From: Gaeumannomyces sp. JS-464
Taxonomy: Eukaryota; Ascomycota; Sordariomycetes; Magnaporthales; Magnaporthaceae
Assembly: GCA_002197995.1 (NCBI GenBank)
Contig: NGZR01000003.1
Span: forward strand, 2,666,001 to 2,730,000
Direction of reading: 5' to 3'
Length of the DNA: 64,000 nucleotides
The translations under genes were made by a program, and so were the position numbers. Numbering within the stretch: position 1 is the stretch's first letter; each line of letters starts with the position of its first letter. Under the pieces are notes generated by a model, which saw only the letters and a list, made by a program, of their open reading frames with translations, made no database searches and had not been told where the DNA came from. Positions 22,884 through 34,952 of this stretch are shown piece by piece.

Positions 22884-25800
22884 ATGTGGGATAGGTTCCG
22901 AGGCGCTGTTCCCCAGACAGCTGGGACCGGTCCCACTCAACACACGTCGACGAGTCACGACAGCAGCAGCAGCCTCAGCAGCACTGGACTCCAGCGGGGA
23001 CGTCTTCACGGGCGGACGGAGCCACGTGGGAGCGGGGGGTACCAGCTTACTCCGTTCAACGGGGGTCCAGCACCGCCGCGCCCGCCACGAGAATTCATCG
23101 GCCACGCGGCCGCACGTATTACCCGTGAGTATCTTTTTGCTTTTTCTTATCCGAGCCGGACTTCTCCCAGACCGCCGGTCTTTTCGGGATTGCTGCGACG
23201 ACCGTTCGCGTCGCGCGGCACGATGGAGCATGGCGGCTCCCATCGAGCTGGGATCAGTCGGTCTGGGCGGCCCCGGCCATGCCTGCGACAAGCCCGGGGG
23301 TCGCCGGCTCTTGTATCAGTCAGAGTCAGGGCCGCTGGGCCATTTTATGAGGGCGGGGCACGCCAATGTCTCCCAAACACGTAATAATTGAGAAAGGAGC
23401 GGCCGCTCTGCGCGTCGCAAAGGAGTCGTTGGCGAGTTGCGCAAAACACGCCCGAAGGAAAGAAAATTGCTTTTCCTCCTCACTCCGAGGGTCTCGACTG
23501 ACCCATCTCTCCGTATCACCACCTACAGCGACGAGCTATCTGCGCTGTCCCAAGACCAGCCTCTGCGAAATCCAAACCGGGACTCGGCCCAACTCGGTCC
23601 GCCACACGACCCTCGCTTCCGGCCCACCTCGTCCATCTACTCCTCCCAGCCGAGCCCGATCCAGACCAGCTTCGCTCCTGCCGCTCCCAACAGGAGCCAC
23701 ACCTTCCACGAGTCCGTCGACGTCTCCCCGCCGAGCTCACCAGAACCGTTTATACCCCGAATGCGAATGGGGTAAGTGCGAGAGGCCCCTTTTGCATGTC
23801 ATCATACGTCATTGCCCAGAATGCGCCTTCAGAGTTAGTGGCCAAAAGCAATGAGGCAGGCGGGGAAGTCAATGCGACAGAAGGTGCACGCTGCACCGGA
23901 AGAAGGGCCGAGTCTCAGTGACTTGCCCTGAACCGGGAACAAAGGAATGAATTCCAGTCCCACCGACGCCATGGCGCCTTCCCCTGTGGCATCATGTGCT
24001 TTGTCCGCAGCGAGCCGCCTGTCCTCGTGCTGGGTGGTCGCTTTAGCTTTTGCATATCTTCCCGGATGTCGTCGAGCTGTTCTGCACTCTCCCGGACAAA
24101 GCAGCAAGCCACGCAGAGCCCTGCCCGAGGGCTATCGACCATGTTGACCTGGAGAAAGCTGATGAAACCTCTCCCCAGAATTCCCCATCCACTGCCGGAT
24201 ATAAGCCCGATCGACGAAGACGAAGAGCCTTACGACGAGATGTTGCAACAGCAAGGGGCAGTAGGCCAGCGGCAGACGTCGCGTGGCAACATCCCCTCGG
24301 TGCGACGCGAGCGCCGCCAGAAGCAGGATGCCGCAACCGGCGCAGCTCTGCGGGAATCCAGATCGCGCGAGCAAGTGCACACCCTGCAACCTCCTCAACC
24401 GCGCGCCGTTTCCGGCTCCAGAAGGGGCTACGCGGGCGGCGAAGTGCGCTGGGACCCCTCGACGGGCGAGCTGACGTCGAGCGAAAAGGGACGGCCAAGC
24501 CAAGTAAAGCCGGCCGAATATGCCAAAGGCCTCGGGCATAGCCCCGAGTCGGATAGGGTTGGGCGTGGTGCCAGTGCGAGTCCCGAGGGCTCGACTCCGT
24601 TTGGGCAGCGCCTGCGGAGGATTGCACCACCGGGCTTCGTGACTGGAGGAGCGGAAAGGAAGGTGTCGGCCGGAGGAGACATGAGCCCATCGGCTCGACG
24701 ACTGTCGCCGTCGCCATCGCCATCGCCGCGGCATGCGACATCATCGCCCATGTCGAGCACTGCGCACGACCCCGCAGCAGGCGCCTTCACCACAGAGCGT
24801 CCGCCTTGGAAGGGCGCCAGCGGTCGAACAGCGCTGGTCGCTCCAGTGCACGACAACCCCGAAATCGCCCCGCTCAACGTACCACGTAAGCGGGGGCCCA
24901 AGAGCCCAACTGCAGACAGCGCCGCGGCCGCTCTGGCCAGCCCCCTGCAAGCCCGCTTGGGCCTGAAACTCAGCCACGGTCGCTAGAGTCAACGGTTCGG
25001 CAGGTCGCGCCTTCATCCCAACACTTGGCCAACAGCGCTGTCGCTGGCTACCCGAGCCCCCCGTATTCGGGCCCGAGGACAGTTTGCAATCTCCACCTGA
25101 AACGGCCAATCTTCAGCCCATGGCCCCAGTCACCCAGAGCTCTTCGGCCATGTCGCCGACATCTGCCATTCGGCGCAAGCCGGCTCCCTCGACCCAGTTA
25201 CACCACCCTCAGGACAGCGTTACCTCAACCTCGTCGCAGGGTGACCCCTACAACTATAAAAACTACACAGCAGCCAATCCGCCCTCAGCCCCTACGCCTA
25301 CCGACGCCACCGGCGCCGACACCCTGGGAGTACCCGACGGCTGGACTCAACCGCCCTCTCGGTTCTCCATCTCAACCTATGCGACATCGGCCCACGCGAC
25401 GCCTCACCCTCTGCCGACGGTTACTACGACGACCCCGACGACCACGACGTCGATTACCACGAAGACTCGTACGCCACTCTGACGGGCTCGAACCCCAGGT
25501 CGGGCACAGATCCAACGGGTACCACGGCCGACACTATGAAGCAGGAGAGCGTCATGGACCGTAGGAGGCCCAAGCTCAGAGACAGTGAAGCCAGCTCGCT
25601 GGCAGGCGACCAGGCTCCCGTCGTGATCAGCCTCAAGGACGCGCAGTGGTCGACGGGCGCACGCAGAAAGCCGCTCGGGCCGGGAGCGGGCAACAGCGGC
25701 GCAAGCAGGGGAGCAGCAGTGGAGGGGAAAAGACGCCGACAGGACCGCCCAACCACCGGCCCGAGTCCATCATGTCGATGGCCGGGTCCATCTACAAGTC

Positions 25801-26134
25801 GCTGCCGCCGGCGCCTCCCGAGACGTCGGCGGTGGACCGGGTGGACACCATCAACGCGCGGCTGCTGGCCCTGGCCAACCGGCGCATCAACATCTCGCGG
25901 TCCGTCAAGCAGATGACGGAGCTGATGCCGACTGACAACATCATGGCGTCGGCCGAGGTGCTGCACAAACGCGAGGTGGAGAGGCGCAAGGTCGAGGCGC
26001 TCCGCACGGAGCTGGCCGAGGTGCAGCGCGAGGAGTACGAGCTCGGCATCAAGCTGCACCGCGCCTACAAGCGCATCGACCGCGAGGCGCACTACGAGCC
26101 CACCACGCTGTGGGTGCGGCGGGTCACTGGCTGA
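22884..26134 (+). CDS. Fungal protein of unknown function, Ser/Pro-rich with C-terminal coiled coil; several frame breaks
   Basis: I do not recognise a named family. A start at 22884 ('MWDRFRGAVPQ') leads into a Ser/Gly-rich exon with a GTGAGT donor at 23125. A second exon (23529-23771) reads 'YSDELSALSQDQPLRNP...' and ends at GTAAGT. A long third part carries 'SPIDEDEEPYDEML' and 'GGEVRWDPSTGELTSSEKGR', and the C-terminus (25780-26134) is a clean helical segment 'VDTINARLLALANRRINISR ... ELAEVQREEYELGIKLHRAY' ending '...YEPTTLWVRRVTG'. Plausible coding jumps backward one base at four places: about 24945-24985, 25070-25080, 25403-25412 and 25700-25725. Each would need one restored base. Exon 1 is also one base short for its junction. 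The protein is probably a disordered scaffold with a coiled coil. Exon limits between 23772 and 24230 are uncertain. Confidence 0.6.
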
Positions 26135-26151
26135 TGGGCTAGGGTTTGCTT

Positions 26152-26153
<2 letters not shown>

Positions 26154-26196
<43 letters not shown>

Positions 26197-26205
26197 TGTG
26201 TGTGT
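26154..26205. repeat. Compound microsatellite T30 then (GT)11
   Basis: A T30 homopolymer runs directly into eleven GT units, just 3' of the preceding coding sequence, so it probably lies in that gene's 3' UTR. Confidence 0.92.
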
Positions 26206-27349
26206 CGTGCTCTCTGCAGCATGGTCGGGCTGGTTTTTTGCTTGGTCGGTTGGGTTTGTTGGGCAGGCATCGCATCGGTGGCGTCGGTATTTGGGGATGG
26301 TCTTTTCCCCTGGTACCTAGGTTTTCTTTTCTTCACTTTTCTCTTCTCCTACATGTTTCCCCTACGGGAGCGACCAAAATTCCTTGTTTGACGTAACACA
26401 TAATCCTGTGTTCTTTTTCGTCTATTCGCCACATACCATATTTCCTGGCTCCGACTACTTTTCTTTTATCGTAGCCAGTTTACTGTCAGATATATTACTC
26501 GCCCTGTAGAGATGATACCTAAACACGCATTTTCTTTACCCTTCTCCCCAGCACTGTCCGCCGGTCTCCGCCATCGTCCACTCTCGGCAATCTGGGAAGC
26601 AACTCCTGACTCGGCCCGCGCTCCGGAGGGACGGACCATGCCGAGAAAAGGTCCGGGGTGATTTTTTGGGTAGCATGCCAGCGGGCAAGGTAGGTGACGT
26701 GATGGCTCAGTCGGGCGTGCCACCTAAGGACTCCACAGTCGACCCCGACGGTTACATCGAGCAGGCTGCTTGACTGTGACATTCAGGGTTGCCCCAAAGG
26801 CGTGTTCACCGGCCGAATGTATGTAGGTACCTAGGTAGGTATGTAGGGAGGGAGACATCCTTAACATAAGATTAGAGACATTGCGGGGAGGGGTGCGTGC
26901 TTGGATGGAAGGCCGGATCCGGGTGGCTGGCTCCCCGACTTTGCGAAAAGGCAGGGGGGTTTGCTTTCACGCATATTTTGTTATTTATTTTTTTATTTTT
27001 TTATTTATTTTTTAACCTCTTATCTTTCTATTTGCAATGTTCCCCCACCTCTTTCCTCCCACCTGCCATTGAATTTGACGGTGACGTCTGGCCCCTCCAG
27101 CGGCAATGCACGGGTGTCCCGCATGGGGGAAGAGTGTCTGCTACAAGTGGTAACCCATTACGTAGGTAGGTAGGTTGGTAGGTAGCCTGGCCCCTGGCTC
27201 CTGCCGGTAGGCTGATGGGTAGGCCGTCACGTCACGTCACGTCGCAAAATAGCACATGGCCTTCTGCATCCACATGGGGACCGCCGGACGGCCCGCCGCC
27301 GCTTCCCGCGCCCGCCGCGGCAGGCGGTGGATGAGTGGTCTGGTGGTCA

Positions 27350-27373
27350 TTTTTTTTTTTTTTTTTTTTTTTT
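27350..27373. repeat. Poly(T) tract, 24 bases
   Basis: Uninterrupted T run in the spacer between the 22.9-26.1-kb gene and the acyltransferase. Confidence 0.9.
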
Positions 27374-28147
27374 CCCCTCACTGCCGCTCCTCGTTGCCGT
27401 TTACCGACCCTGCACCTGGGGGACTAGTGTGTGACCGGTCAGGCCAGGACGAACGACAAGGCTGGCTAGCGGGGCACTCTGCAACCCTGTTTTTGCTGTT
27501 GCTGTCCGTCGGGCCAGATTATTAGGTCTCCTCTGATTTGTGGTACCCCACCGTCCTACATACATGCGCGGCAAAGTCAAAGGAACAGAATGGGGACATT
27601 TATCATTTAATCCAGGCTAAAGCACGAATGGCTAGCAACTGACTGCCTGCCTGCCTACGGTCTCTTCCGCCTGTTTCCGGAAGGTGGTCCGCGGTGTTAG
27701 TGAGTGCGGGGCGCCGTCGCAGTGGCGACCTTTTTGGGAGCAGCCAATTTAGATCTAAACCTTGTCTCCTCTCCTTCCATGCTTCTGTTCTCTTCGGTTC
27801 TCGGAACCGAACGTCGCGTCGGGCAGACAGGCAGCAGAGACAGGCACTAAGCACAGGTGGGCTGGTCGCGTGGTTGGGTTGCGTGCGGATTGGCAATGCT
27901 CAATATTACGAAATCGTCATGCGTGTTCATGTGGCGGGATTGAACCGGCGCACCCATCTCTGCTCCCTGTAGACCGCCTCAAAGCGCATCAGAGAGAAAA
28001 GGAAGGAAAAGAGGAAATAAAATAAATAAATAAAAAAGAGGGAGAGAAAGAGAGCGTGTCTGCCTCGGAAAATTAGGTCGAGAAAAAGGAGGAAGCTGAG
28101 GACGAAAAGAGAGCTAGAGAGAGAAAGAGAACATGAGGGGAAATGAA

Positions 28148-28153
<6 letters not shown>

Positions 28154-28178
<25 letters not shown>

Positions 28179-28190
28179 TAAAAATAAAAA
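28154..28190. repeat. (TAAAAA)6 microsatellite
   Basis: Six tandem hexanucleotide copies inside a longer A-rich stretch. Confidence 0.9.
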
Positions 28191-28481
28191 CGCCAGTCAT
28201 ATCTTGTGATACTGATTAATGCTTCCATGCTTTTTTTTTTTGGCTCTCGTTATCGCTCTTGCCGCATTTGCCCTTGTTCTCCGATGCCGCGCACAGGGGC
28301 GTCATACAATATTAAGAAAATGCCTGGTAGGTAGCAGAAAAAAATGGAAAGAAAACACCCCGATGAACACAAAGGAAAGAACAGAGAGAGGATGGAGGGC
28401 ACAAGGGCAGGGGAAAATGGAAGAAGGAAGGAAAACTGACGTCAGATAAAGGAGATCCATCTAGCCATAGAATGCAAACCA

Positions 28482-30183
28482 TCAAAAACCACCATCTAAG
28501 TGGTCATTGCCGTCGAGCCCGGCAACTTTTCCTCCACCTGATTCTCGGCGCATGCTGAACCACCGCGTAAAGCCCTTGTCTTTCAACAAGGCCGCGAGCG
28601 ACTTGGCCGGCAAGCTGACCAGGATCTCCGTGTCCTCAGACGTGCGGCAGGCCGGCATGATGAGCACGTTGCGAAAGTCGTACTGTTTGCCCATCATGAC
28701 TTGCGAATGCTCTCGGCGCAGGCGCCGCCGGATCCTCTGGGATCCTCGGGCACGCCCGGGATCTTGAACCTTGCGTCGGCGCCAAAGGGCTTCCACGTGT
28801 TGAACTGCATGTAGGCCACCGACTGCGGGTCGTCCACCAGGCCCAGGTTGCGTGGGTCCGGCAGCGCCTTGTACAGGCCCGTGCGGAGCGCCACGAAGGC
28901 CTCGTCCACGGCGTCGATGTTCTTGCGGATCGCGGCCGCCACCCGCCGGAGCTCGTCCAGGTGCGGGTCCGTCTCCAGGTTCGCGTCGTCATTGCGGCCC
29001 GCCGCGCTCGACGCCGCCCGCGCCGCCTTGGCCAGCAGGCTGCGCTCCACATGCGTCAGGCACTTGGCCGTCGCGTTGCCGAAGTACTCTCTGATGACGT
29101 CGGCGAGCGGGCCCCCCGACAGGTTGCGCTTCCAGTTCACCGGGTTCGAAAGCGTCGCCATCATCTCCCGGCCGCAGCCCTCCTGCTCCGACCTGTGCAG
29201 CGTGACGTAGGCCCACAGCAAGCAGACGACAGCGCGACATACTCGGTCGGCTCCTTGCCGTGATCACTCCGGAGACTCCTCCTGAGCGCATCTAGCTTGG
29301 TCTTGCCTATGGATAGGACTACACAGTCTGTCCTCTCCTGCGAGAGGGCGGGCGCGTTCTGAGGTCGGTATGGCTGTGTCGGGCCGGTGAACCACTGCGG
29401 GTTGAAGGCGTATTCGGGACACAACGCCGCCAGCCGCGCCGCTTTGGCCTCGCGAGACTCGCCCCTTGCTGTTGCTAGCTCGGGACAGCGGTTGTGTAGA
29501 AAGTCGGCCGGCAGATGCAGCTTCCGCTGCTCTCCGCGGAGCTTCAGGAGGTCGCCCCTGGTTTCGGCAGCGAAGTCATCAAGGAAGTCGCGCATGCAGT
29601 AACCGTCGCCGAAGGAGTGGTGCAGGCACGTCTGCAGGATGAGGCCGCCCTTGATGAAAAAGCCCCGGATGGCGACAACGGGGACCTCGGTTCTGATTTC
29701 GGGAGTGGATGCGGCGGCGGCGGCGCCGTTGGTTCCCACCGGCGGGGTCCTCTCGGATTGGGTAGCATCGGCTGGGTTGGGGTTAATGCCCAACACAAAA
29801 ACGTTTGGGTTATGGAAAAACGAGGCTGGGAAGCCCTTGGCGCGGAGCTGTTCGTATGAGTCGTCAATCTCGTCAGAAATGTCCGAGAACATGGCGTCGA
29901 TCCCGTCCGAGGGCGTCCAGAGCAGCAGCCCGGGCGTCTCGGGGTTCCGGGACAGCCGCAGCCGGCCCGCGTACCTGGGCCGGTCTATTGCCAGCTTGGC
30001 CAGCGCCGTGAGCAACGCCTGGATGGCCTTTTCTCGTTCCTTTTGGTCTCCATGATGCGGGAAGCACATGCCGTACGCGACCCAGTCCCTCGGTGCTGTC
30101 TGGCTCCAGAAATCGAGAGGCGTGGCGGCATCAGAGCCCGTCGTGGAGGTGTGGGCGGCGCCCATGGTTGTGGATTGGTCCAT
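28482..30183 (-). CDS. BAHD-like acyl-CoA-dependent acyltransferase (transferase family PF02458 type; two frame breaks)
   Basis: Intronless, read from ATG 30183 ('MDQSTTMGAAHTS'). The sequence upstream is in frame but starts only with GTG, so I do not use it. The N-terminal half ends with the catalytic HxxxD motif inside 'CLHHSFGDGYCM', around residues 180-190. The C-terminal half has 'WAYVTLHRSEQEG' and 'NTWKPFGADARFKIPG', the position of the second conserved motif in fungal acyltransferases. Coding continues to TGA 28482 via 'GKQYDFRNVLIMP'. Two single-base losses, near 29217-29230 and 28701-28719, break the frame; adding two bases to the 1702-base span gives 1704, exactly 568 codons. Such enzymes transfer acyl groups to O or N of secondary metabolites. 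The acceptor is unknown, and no other biosynthetic gene lies beside it. Confidence 0.75.
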
Positions 30184-30654
30184 GTCGTTCCCCCCGCGCC
30201 GCGCCGAGCCAGGTTGCTGGCTCTGCGTCACTCGGGCTCGCACCCTATTCTTTCTCTCCGCGCCTCGCTCTTTCTCACTAGCCCACATACACTCTCCGTA
30301 TCTCGGGGAGGAAGAATAAAAGGAGAAAAAAGCAACCTGGCCTAGTAGCCCGCCCCTTTCCCGCTTGTCCTCCACACCCCTTTGCCGAGTGTGGAGTGGT
30401 CGGGCTGCCGTGCGTCGTGTCGTGTCCCTGCTTGACAGAAGGTGGGTGTGATGCGTGAGTGTGTGTCTTGCCCGTCCGGCCGGGTCCGTCTGCGTGCGTC
30501 TGGACCGTCTCGAGGACGGCAGAACTGGGAGTGCGAGTTTTGCGCGACTGTTTCTTCAATAATATAAATATAAAAATAGAAAAAACAACACTCCGAAGGG
30601 CCCGAGCCGTCGACAAAGCCAAAGATAGATGTCGGAAATGCTCTTCGGTTTCCG

Positions 30655-30760
30655 GATGTGTGAGTGTGTATGTGTGTGCGTGTGCGTGTGTGGATGTGGT
30701 GTGGTATGTGGTGTGTATGCTTGTATCAGTAGTGGGTGTGTATGTGTGTGGATATGCTGG
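30655..30760. repeat. Imperfect GT-rich (TG)n low-complexity tract
   Basis: Roughly 100 bases dominated by GTGT with interspersed A and C. It lies upstream of the acyltransferase start and is non-coding. Confidence 0.8.
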
Positions 30761-31845
30761 CGACTTGGAAGGACTTGTCAGAACAGGCCAGACTGTATGC
30801 TTTCCCCCCCTTTTTTTTTCTTTTCTTTTTGGATGCCTGATTTTGGTTTCTCCACCAGTGTTCTGTGTGGAAATCGGCTACAGAAGATTTGGTTGCCTCG
30901 ATCTATCTGCCTCTTGGCCCTGCCGGGCGGGAATCTGCATGTATTACCAGGTGGGAACGAGCGTGGAGGATGACGACGGTTGGGCGTGCTGCAGATGCTA
31001 CGCGCGCTCCAGGAGGGGAGTGGCCCATTAAATAATAAAACACAGGATGCGCCGCTGCCTCTTCTGTATAGCCAGAATCTAGACCACAAGAGCATCAAGA
31101 AAAAGCAAGCATCAAATGATGGTGACGAGCCGAGGCTGGGAAGGCCACCGCGCGAATGACTGTGTTATTGCTCGCCAACAGCAAAGGGGGAGCAACAGCG
31201 ACGGGAAAGCGGCGATATCGGTGCCATTGTTGGCTTGAACTGGGGCTAGGGATGGTGTTGGGGCGCAGGTGATACTGTTGGTGCTGGAGCAGGGCGATGC
31301 TGGTGATGTCAATGCTGGGATCGATGCTGGAGCCTGGGTTGGAGCTGGAGCTGGGGTCGATGCGGCAGCGCTAATTATAGGAAGGGAGCGGGCCGTCAAT
31401 GAATTCATCTTTCCCCGGGAGAGGCAGGCCCTCTTCCTTGGGTACTTGGGCTGCTTCCAGAGAAAGATGAACCCAAGGGGCGGCGGCGTCGTAAGGCGTA
31501 AATCCCAAGGGACCAGGGGTGGTGGACAAGTCACCAAGCCGTGGCTTGTTGGACATGGAATGGATGTACGCTTGCGTGACTAGCCGGGCTGCCGGTCGAG
31601 GTTGGGAAGCAGGTTGGGATGGAAAGGAGGTAGGTGAGACCCCCGGTCGATGGTGGGCAGAGTTGTAGCATCAAGCGTCAGCATGTACCGGGTGTGACTT
31701 TTGTGATTTCCCCCTTCCCTTTTGGCCGTCTTTTCTTCTTTTCTTTTGGTTCCGGCCGCCCAGAGCTGTTGGGGAGGGGGAAGAGGCTCCGCGGGGCGTG
31801 TCAGTAGCACAGTACAACGCACAATTGACAGGGGGATGCTGGAAG

Positions 31846-31885
31846 GGATGGGGATGGGGATGGGGATGGGGATGGGGATGGGATG
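31846..31885. repeat. (GGGGAT)n hexanucleotide repeat, about 6 copies
   Basis: Near-perfect tandem G-rich hexamers. Spaced GGGG runs on the plus strand could form a G-quadruplex (inference). Confidence 0.88.
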
Positions 31886-32768
31886 GGCAGGACCCAAGCG
31901 CACAAGGTGTGTGTGTGTATGAATGGCCGAGTTGGCGGCGAGAGTGACGGAGCGAATACAAGGCCCCGAAACTCGGGAAAAGCGACCGGGGAAAAAAAAG
32001 AAAGACAGACGGAAAATGGAAACAAAAATAAGGGGCCTGCACTCACCCTCGCCCACCGCTCTAATAGGAGATATGCACTATTTGCATGGGTCGGAAAGAG
32101 GCCAGGGAAGGGCAGGACAGGGTGGAGAAACCCCCAAGCGTGGGAGGCGAAATGATAGTCCGCCAACGCGGGTGGGAAGGGGAAAGCCGCGATGGGGGAT
32201 GGGGACGACTGCGGAATGGTCCATGTAACGAGGGAATAAAGATAGGCACAGGCAGGTAAGCAAGAAAGGGCCACGATCCAGTGTTGGTTGGTGTGTTCCT
32301 CCCATCGGCCCCGAGACGCCCAAATTTGACGGCTCCCGGAAGTAGAATCCGAATCGTCATCCAAACATAACCAAGCCACAACCAAGAAAGGGAAGGGGGG
32401 CAAAAATGAAAGAAAGCACACGAAAAAATAAAATAAGATAAAAAAAAAATTTACCCGGCCACACCCCCAGTAGGTACCTCTACATAGGCAAGGTGGCCCA
32501 TCCCTGTGGAATCCGCGGGGTCTGACTGCAGCGGGCAATCAACATCGAGCGTGTTACAATGGCTGAACCCGAGAACAAAGGTGCGCCCACATTCTATTGA
32601 TGCATGCGCTTTTTGTCTTGGTTGCTTTTGCTTTGCTGCTCTCGAGTTCGGCCGAACGGGGACACACATTCCACAGGCGGTCCTCGCAGCGAGCAAGCGC
32701 CCGACGGAACCCTGGCGAGCGGCGCCAAGGTCAGGCTCTCAGCCGCCAGCCCGGCTTGGATTGCATTG

Positions 32769-32812
32769 CGTGAATGGATACGTGAACGGATACGTGAACG
32801 GATGCGTGAAGG
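32769..32812. repeat. 12-bp tandem repeat, about 3.5 imperfect copies
   Basis: Units of the form GGATACGTGAAC. The period is a multiple of three, so it leaves frames open, but I see no gene around it. Confidence 0.8.
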
Positions 32813-34197
32813 CATGCATAGACCTCGTCACGGACGAGATTCGGCCCCGTCCTCACCTTGGGCTGCTAGACGCAATCCAGCCTAGGCCGGGCTGGGGTAA
32901 AGTGGTGAACAACTCACCATGCCTCGCCGCGTACCATTTCATTGCCCATACACGCAGCGCAGCTCGGCTGCGCGGTGGCCGCTCGGCAAACGCCGCCCGC
33001 CTGCCGCCCGCGACCAGCTTGCTTTAGCCGCCATCCATGTCGACTCGACGTTTGCTGCTTGGGGCAGCAGCAGCTGCAGCGTTGCTGCCTTGCCCGGTGC
33101 TTGTTGGTTCAAAGGCGCGGCTAATGCAGACAGACGGCTACCTGCCTCGCTCGGTGAGCAAGCGTCGCCGTCAATCGACTTGTTCTGCCCTCAGGCCGGG
33201 CCTCCCCAATGCCCGCAGCACCGCGGAGAAACGATCAAGCAAGTAACAATGGAAGAGAACAAGAGAAGAGGAACCTAGGAAACAAAAACAAAAGTGGGGT
33301 GCATCGGAGCGGTCTCAGCGCTCTGCACGTCCCACTGCATGAGGAAGGAGGTCGGTACTAGGAAAGCTGCGCGCGTACTCTTTAGGCTATGTTGTTGCTT
33401 CTTTCTTTCTTTTTTTTTTTTTTCTTTCTCCTTTCTTTTCCCCTCCTTGGTGGGGAGGCAGCCTTGTGTTGCTTTTTTCTCGCCACACTCTGCCTGCCTG
33501 CCCGCCTGCCTGCCCGCTGCCCGGATCATGTGTTGGTGCGTGTGATCTATTGGAGGCGCCTGGTCCATTGGCATTGGCTCATTGATGGTTGGCGGCGTGG
33601 GTGGTCGACTCTTGCTGACCGGTGTGCATCCACAGTAGACCGGATCGGGAAGGGAGGAGGCATCGGTTTGATACCACCATTATTGAGCATGGAGTGATAA
33701 GTCAGCCTCACTTCTCGCTGCCACCTAACAAAGTGGAAGGCAGGCACGGAACGATGTGCTTGCTTGTCCGGTCGGTCTTGCAACATCCTGGGTCACTTGC
33801 AGGAAGGAGGACTGGAGCTTGTGCGACCCTTCAGGCAGGGCAGACCCACCCAAGCTCACCGGCACAGGCTGTGCTTTCCTTCTCTGGGCTTTCTATTCTT
33901 TGCTGCCCCGGCGGCTTCCTTGGCCTTGTCCCCGACTCTGTCGCTCCGCCCAAGCCAGCGGCCAGGTCGCGGGATTTCCGTCAATTGATCCCCGCAACCC
34001 CTCCCACCTGTTTTTTGAGTGGGCTTCTCCCAATCAAGCTCACCCCCGTCGCTCGATGCCCCCAGATTTCCGCTTTGGTCGACTTACAGGCGCGAGGTGC
34101 GGTCGCAACGCAGCAGCGGACCAGGAGGCATGTCGTAGTGGCATCAGCAGCGGCAGCCCAAGCGGCGCGCCGGCGCACACGCAGGGCCAGCTGGCAT

Positions 34198-34209
34198 GAC
34201 AGACAGACA

Positions 34210-34258
<49 letters not shown>
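34198..34258. repeat. (GACA)n/(GGCA)n tetranucleotide microsatellite
   Basis: About four GACA units grade into about eleven GGCA units, 61 bases in all. It is likely length-polymorphic. Confidence 0.93.
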
Positions 34259-34899
34259 ACGGACAGACTCGCACTCATCATCATAGGCCGTGCCCGCCAA
34301 TGACTGACCCATCCACGCGCATCAATCCAGTCCCATCAATCCACTGCCACCCACTGCCATCCAGTCCCTGCCGCCGCCGGCGCTGCTGCGCGCGTGGCCT
34401 GCAAGTGACCCTCGGGTGGTGATGCCATATGTGCGCTGCACACCGGGGCAAGGATCCGGATCCACCTGACGCACACTCCCTCCTTGCTGCCCGCGACATG
34501 GCAAACCGCAGCGGAACGCATCCGCAGACCGCCGCCCCTTCTTGGCCGTGCGACATGACGCCCTGCCCGGCAGCCCACCCGGGCGGATTCCTCGTGCAGT
34601 CCTCCTGCCCATGCCATACCCCATGCCGTGGCCCATGCCAATGCCGTCCGTACTCCTGAGCTGCTGAGTACGGTACCCTGAGAACGAGAATAGAATCTCG
34701 CCTACCAGGTGGATAGCCGGCCCAGGCCGCTCGCTCCCCTCGACGCCAGCCTGCTTTCCTATCCCTTGCCTTGTCTTATCTTGCCTTGATCGGGCTGGGC
34801 TACCCAGAAGCAAAACAGCCTAGCACAAACATGGGTACCATTTCGTCTCCTACCCACACCACCTCTGCCCAGACTCTGCATTTTCTCCCATTTTCTTTG

Positions 34900-34900
<1 letters not shown>

Positions 34901-34949
<49 letters not shown>
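34901..34949. repeat. Poly(T) tract, 49 bases, in a pyrimidine-rich block
   Basis: The longest homopolymer in the window, flanked for over 150 bases by T/C-rich sequence on the plus strand. Confidence 0.93.

Positions 34950-34952
<3 letters not shown>

Larger units (their letters stand above)
26135..28481. other. Intergenic, simple-repeat-rich, about 2.3 kb
   Basis: Contains T30 followed by (GT)11 at 26154-26205, T24 at 27350-27373, (GTAG)-type repeats at 26821-26850 and 27163-27185, (GTCAC)3 at 27226-27240, and (TAAAAA)n at 28154-28190. No supported gene. Confidence 0.6.

Noticed and set aside
27930..27975. T-arm-like GGTTCAATCC on the minus strand
   Set aside because: Flanking stem bases do not pair and no D-arm or acceptor stem fits, so not a tRNA.
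28482..30183. Secondary-metabolite gene cluster around the acyltransferase
   Set aside because: No polyketide, peptide or terpene synthase, P450 or transporter lies within the window near it.
31112..31537. Ala/Pro-repeat minus-strand frame
   Set aside because: Produced by an imperfect GCTGGA-type repeat on the other strand; low complexity explains it.
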